Shown here: piece by piece, positions 4,936-7,314 of the stretch | Position numbering within the stretch: position 1 is the stretch's first letter | How the letters are laid out: the number at the start of each line of letters is the position of its first letter | DNA from: an uncultured Alphaproteobacteria bacterium | Lineage (GTDB): Bacteria; Pseudomonadota; Alphaproteobacteria; Caulobacterales; Aquidulcibacteraceae | Assembly: GCA_937967725.1 (NCBI GenBank) | Contig: CALBSY010000500.1 | Coordinates: 1-7,314, forward strand | Length of the DNA stretch: 7,314 bases | Direction: 5' to 3' | The notes under the pieces: generated by a model | What the model saw: the letters and a program-made list of their open reading frames with translations, nothing else | What the model was told of the DNA's origin: nothing | Database searches by the model: none | Program-made: the position numbers and the translations under genes

Positions 4936-6219
4936 ATGCACTTCGAACACTCGCAGAAGACCAAGGAATGGATCGGCCGCGTCGGCAAGTTCATGGATGA
5001 GAACGTGTTTCCCGCCGTGCCGACCTACGAGGCGCAGCAGAAGGAAGGCGGCCGCTGGAAGGTCATCCAGGTTGTCGAGGATCTGAAGGCGAAGGCCAAG
5101 GCGCAGGGCCTGTGGAACATGTTCATGCCGCCGTCGAGCGGACACGCAAAGGTGGACGACACATTTGAGTTCGAGGGACCGGGGCTTACCAATCTTGAGT
5201 ATGCGCCGCTGGCGGAATTGATGGGTCGCGTCGGCTTCGGCTCGGAAGTGTTCAATTGCTCGGCGCCGGACACCGGCAACATGGAAGTGCTGGAACGCTA
5301 TGGCACGCGCGAACACAAGGAGCGCTGGCTGAAGCCGCTGATGAACGGCGAAATCCGTTCGGCGTTCTTGATGACCGAGCCGGGCGTCGCCTCGTCCGAC
5401 GCCACAAACATCCAGTGCGAGATCAAGCGCGACGGCGGCGACTATGTGATCAACGGCCGCAAATGGTGGTCGAGCGGCGCCGGCGACCCGCGCTGCAAGA
5501 TCGCCATCCTGATGGGCAAGACCAATCCGGACAATCCGCGCCACTCGCAACAGAGTCAGATTCTGGTGCCGCTGGATTCCAAAGGCATCACTATTGAACG
5601 CCCGCTCACCGTGTTCGGTTACGACGACGCCCCGCACGGGCACATGGAAATCGAGTTGAAGAATGTGCGCGTGCCGGCGGAGAATTTACTGCTGGGCGAA
5701 GGGCGTGGCTTCGAGATCGCGCAGGGACGCTTGGGTCCTGGCCGCATCCACCATTGCATGCGCACGATCGGCGCCGCGGAAGCAGCGCTTGAGGCGCTGT
5801 GCAAGCGCATCACGTCGCGCGTCGCCTTCGGCAAGACCATCGCCGAACACTCGGTGTGGGAGCAACGCATCGCCGAAGCGCGCATCAACATTGAGATGAC
5901 GCGGCTCCTGTGCCTCAAGGCGGCGTACATGATGGATGTCGCCGGCAACAAGGTGGCCAAGGACGAGATCGCGATGATCAAGGTCGCCGCGCCGCGCATG
6001 GCGTTGAAAATCATCGACGATGCGATCCAGGCGCATGGCGGCGCCGGCGTCTGCCAGGATTTTGGCCTCGCGAAATCCTACGCCGGCATCCGTACGCTGC
6101 GCTTGGCCGACGGGCCGGACGAGGTGCATTGCCGCTCGATCGCCCTGTCCGAGCTGGGCAAGCACGGCTGGTCGCCGAAGCGCAAAAAAGAAGGCGAGAG
6201 CCTGCCCGGCGCGCGTTGA
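4936..6219 (+). CDS. Acyl-CoA dehydrogenase, ACAD10/ACAD11-like
   Basis: A complete 427-residue flavoprotein of usual family length. It should oxidise an acyl-CoA to the trans-2-enoyl-CoA with FAD and pass electrons to ETF, in fatty-acid or related acyl breakdown in the cytosol. Visible motifs: helical N-domain to about 140; L-M-T-E-P-G-V-A-S-S-D at 145-155 (first acyl-CoA dehydrogenase signature); K-W-W-S-S-G-A at 176-182; R-V-A-F-G-K at 295-300; Q-A-H-G-G-A-G-V at 365-372; and R-L-A-D-G-P-D-E-V-H at 389-398. The last is characteristic of the ACAD10/11 type, in which Asp (here D392) takes the place of the catalytic Glu of the medium-chain enzymes. The start is fixed by GGAGG. The stop overlaps the start of the next gene as TGATG. 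Chain-length preference cannot be told from sequence. Confidence 0.93.
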   Translation: MHFEHSQKTKEWIGRVGKFMDENVFPAVPTYEAQQKEGGRWKVIQVVEDLKAKAKAQGLWNMFMPPSSGHAKVDDTFEFEGPGLTNLEYAPLAELMGRVGFGSEVFNCSAPDTGNMEVLERYGTREHKERWLKPLMNGEIRSAFLMTEPGVASSDATNIQCEIKRDGGDYVINGRKWWSSGAGDPRCKIAILMGKTNPDNPRHSQQSQILVPLDSKGITIERPLTVFGYDDAPHGHMEIELKNVRVPAENLLLGEGRGFEIAQGRLGPGRIHHCMRTIGAAEAALEALCKRITSRVAFGKTIAEHSVWEQRIAEARINIEMTRLLCLKAAYMMDVAGNKVAKDEIAMIKVAAPRMALKIIDDAIQAHGGAGVCQDFGLAKSYAGIRTLRLADGPDEVHCRSIALSELGKHGWSPKRKKEGESLPGAR

Positions 6220-6632
6220 TGCTGTTTGCCTGGATTCTAAACGCGCTGGCGCTCGCGTTCGGCGCGGTGCTGGGCTTGCGCGCGCTGATGGACCCGCAAT
6301 GGGCGTCGCGCTTCGTGCGCTTGAAAGCTGACGAGCAAGGCGGCGGCGAAGCTGAGTTCCGCGCCACTTATGGCGGCGTGTTCTTGTTCTTGCACGCCGC
6401 CGCGCTGCTGCTGACGCTGAAATGGCTCGGCGGCGGCGAGTACGTGATCGGTGTCGCCGCGACCGGCGCCGCCGCCGTGGTCGCTGCGGGTTGGGGCGGC
6501 TCGGCCCTTGGACGCGCGCTGGCGATGTGGCGCGACGGCGTGCGCACCAAGTTCAATCTCTATTCCGCGTGCGCCGAAGCAGGCATCGCGCTGGCTGTGG
6601 GCGCGCCGTGGCTCGCTTGGGTGCTAGGCTAA
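6219..6632 (+). CDS. Small four-helix membrane protein of unknown function
   Basis: A 137-residue protein beginning with the ATG in TGATG, so it overlaps the acyl-CoA dehydrogenase stop by one base and is probably translated by re-initiation; no separate well-spaced Shine-Dalgarno is seen. Hydrophobic segments lie at about 3-23, 52-70, 75-95 and 117-135, separated by short charged loops. The second helix opens with E-F-R-A-T-Y-G-G (47-53), a stretch reminiscent of DUF4345-type four-helix proteins, but I am not certain of that assignment. A longer open frame begins at 5910 inside the dehydrogenase gene, but that part is out-of-frame shadow rich in Arg. The operon position suggests a link with acyl-CoA metabolism or the membrane. 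Its end overlaps the convergent QueD-like gene by four bases. Confidence 0.8.
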   Translation: MLFAWILNALALAFGAVLGLRALMDPQWASRFVRLKADEQGGGEAEFRATYGGVFLFLHAAALLLTLKWLGGGEYVIGVAATGAAAVVAAGWGGSALGRALAMWRDGVRTKFNLYSACAEAGIALAVGAPWLAWVLG

Positions 6633-7150
6633 AAGTCGTTGATGCTCATGTCCGCGCGCCAAGGCCAAGCGCGGGCGTTGAGACCGCACGCGGCGGGATC
6701 GAACACATCGCCGGTGACGACGACCGTGTTGGTCGGCGTTTCCTCGATGCGGACTTCGCGCACTGTGAAGGGCATGCCATCGTCAGCGATGAAGGCAGAG
6801 AGCTTGAGCCAGAAACACGCCGCCAACGCTTCGGTGGTGGGATCGCCTTGGAAAGTCATGATCTGCGAGAGCCGGGCCGGCTCGCGCTCGCGGAAGAAAT
6901 CGATCAGCGGATCGCCTTCGCCCAGATGCAGCGCGTGGTCGACATGGTCGTCGATCCATTGATGCCAGCGCCGCTTTACCTGTTCGAACGGCGCCGTTGA
7001 GTTCGCATCGCTGAAGCGGAACGGCGTCAGTGGATCGAGCCGGACAGTGACGAACTCGTTATGTCCGTGGGGTATCGCGCATTTCGGGCTCTTGGTGGCC
7101 AAGAGGCGATGCGCCATCGCGTAGCGACGGGTGAATTCAAGCGCAGCCAT
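6629..7150 (-). CDS. QueD / 6-pyruvoyltetrahydropterin synthase-like protein
   Basis: A complete 173-residue protein. The zinc ligands of the family are visible as H14, H28 and H30 (the latter two in P-H-G-H-N), with the candidate catalytic C24 in P-K-C-A-I-P. D71-H72 matches the Asp-His pair, P-T-T-E-A at 104-108 the pterin-binding P-T-x-E, and E136-E137 in R-I-E-E-T-P-T-N the C-terminal substrate-binding Glu. Family members convert dihydroneopterin triphosphate to 6-carboxytetrahydropterin (QueD, queuosine/7-deazaguanine pathway) or to 6-pyruvoyltetrahydropterin. It is about 50 residues longer than E. coli QueD, with extra sequence at about 40-65 and a C-terminal tail ending W-P-W-R-A-D-M-S-I-N-D-F; I recall this tail in an alphaproteobacterial subgroup. 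The ATG has AGGA six bases upstream. No other queuosine gene is in view, so which of the two reactions it performs is open. Confidence 0.85.
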   Translation of the reverse strand: MAALEFTRRYAMAHRLLATKSPKCAIPHGHNEFVTVRLDPLTPFRFSDANSTAPFEQVKRRWHQWIDDHVDHALHLGEGDPLIDFFREREPARLSQIMTFQGDPTTEALAACFWLKLSAFIADDGMPFTVREVRIEETPTNTVVVTGDVFDPAACGLNARAWPWRADMSINDF

Positions 7151-7190
7151 GAGACTTCCTCGGCACTCCCGCAGAACAGGCGGGCGCCGC

Positions 7191-7212
7191 GCCGACGCTT
7201 AGAAGCGTCGGC
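7191..7212 (-). terminator. Strong hairpin, probable terminator of the right-edge gene
   Basis: GCCGACGCTT at 7191-7200 and AAGCGTCGGC at 7203-7212 are perfect inverted copies, giving at least a 9-base-pair GC-rich stem with a four-base loop. On the minus strand it begins 12 bases after the stop of the right-edge gene and ends about 40 bases before the QueD-like start. There is no T-run after it on the minus strand, and only TT on the plus strand, so an intrinsic terminator is likely but not certain. It could instead protect the 3' end of the transcript or act as a dyad in the QueD-like promoter region. Confidence 0.6.
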
Positions 7213-7224
7213 TTGGGAACGCAA

Positions 7225-7314
7225 TCAATCGTTCCAGGGCGGTTCGCCGAGGTTCACTTGTTCTGGGCTGGTGAGGCCGCCGACCGCCGCGCCGACCACC
7301 GCGCCGGGAATGGC
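7225..7314 (-). CDS. C-terminal end of an unidentified Gly/Ala-rich protein (start lies outside the window)
   Basis: The last 29 residues of a minus-strand reading frame are visible, ending at TGA 7225-7227. They run from an A/G/V-rich stretch with G-x-x-x-G-like spacing (A-I-P-G-A-V-V-G-A-A-V-G-G) to a polar tail ending G-E-P-P-W-N-D. A glycine-zipper membrane or envelope protein would fit the pattern, but so little is visible that no family can be named. Support for this being coding comes from base composition, the natural-looking C-terminus, and the hairpin just after the stop. Confidence 0.5.
   Translation of the reverse strand, partial: AIPGAVVGAAVGGLTSPEQVNLGEPPWND

Noticed and set aside
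4257..4994. Minus-strand open frame of 245 codons
   Set aside because: It overlaps the acetyltransferase gene in another frame and is Arg-rich; a GC-bias shadow.
4220..5086. Plus-strand open frame of 288 codons
   Set aside because: It is antisense to the acetyltransferase gene over most of its length, then runs into the dehydrogenase in another frame; the translation is Arg/Ala-rich with no family resemblance.
4861..5643. Minus-strand open frame of 260 codons
   Set aside because: It lies antisense to the well-supported acyl-CoA dehydrogenase and shows no recognisable domain.
5686..6165. Minus-strand open frame of 159 codons
   Set aside because: Antisense to the C-terminal half of the dehydrogenase; no independent support.
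1..7314. CRISPR array, insertion sequence, tRNA or defence island
   Set aside because: No spaced direct repeats, transposase motifs, terminal inverted repeats or tRNA-like folds were seen; the genes are mostly housekeeping in type.

Overview
The window reads as chromosomal DNA of a high-GC alphaproteobacterium, probably from or near the Caulobacterales/Hyphomonadaceae. The clues are a TipF-type flagellar-positioning protein, a class IIA HAD protein with a D-L-W-G-V motif, a long QueD-like protein ending in a D-M-S-I-N-D-F tail, and dense, strongly GC-biased coding. Species cannot be named from the sequence. No rRNA, tRNA, CRISPR array or insertion sequence was seen, and no stretch over 300 bases lacks a gene.

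Left part (1-3339, all minus strand, transcribed right to left): a TauE/SafE-family membrane transporter, a TipF-like membrane protein with a degenerate EAL domain, a uridine-kinase-like P-loop kinase, and a class IIA HAD phosphatase-like protein that runs off the left edge. The kinase and HAD genes overlap by TTGA, with a Shine-Dalgarno sequence inside the end of the kinase gene, so they are probably translationally coupled. Both appear to start with TTG. A degenerate heptamer repeat lies just before the kinase start.

Middle (3340-4289): a divergent intergenic region of about 200 bases, then a plus-strand TraB/GumN-like gene whose GC content and codon choice are clearly lower than its surroundings. 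It meets a minus-strand GNAT acetyltransferase gene tail to tail, the two stop codons sharing one CTAG.

Right part (4286-7314): the acetyltransferase is divergent from an ACAD11-type acyl-CoA dehydrogenase, which is coupled through TGATG to a small four-helix membrane protein. That gene overlaps by four bases the end of a convergent minus-strand QueD/6-pyruvoyltetrahydropterin-synthase-like gene. At the right edge is the C-terminal end of an unidentified minus-strand gene, followed by a strong hairpin that probably ends its transcript.

Most of this is ordinary housekeeping content. I found no convincing new multi-gene system. The points most worth checking are the uridine kinase/UMP-phosphatase-like pair, the low-GC TraB-like gene, a possible frameshift in the HAD gene near the left edge, and the degenerate EAL site.
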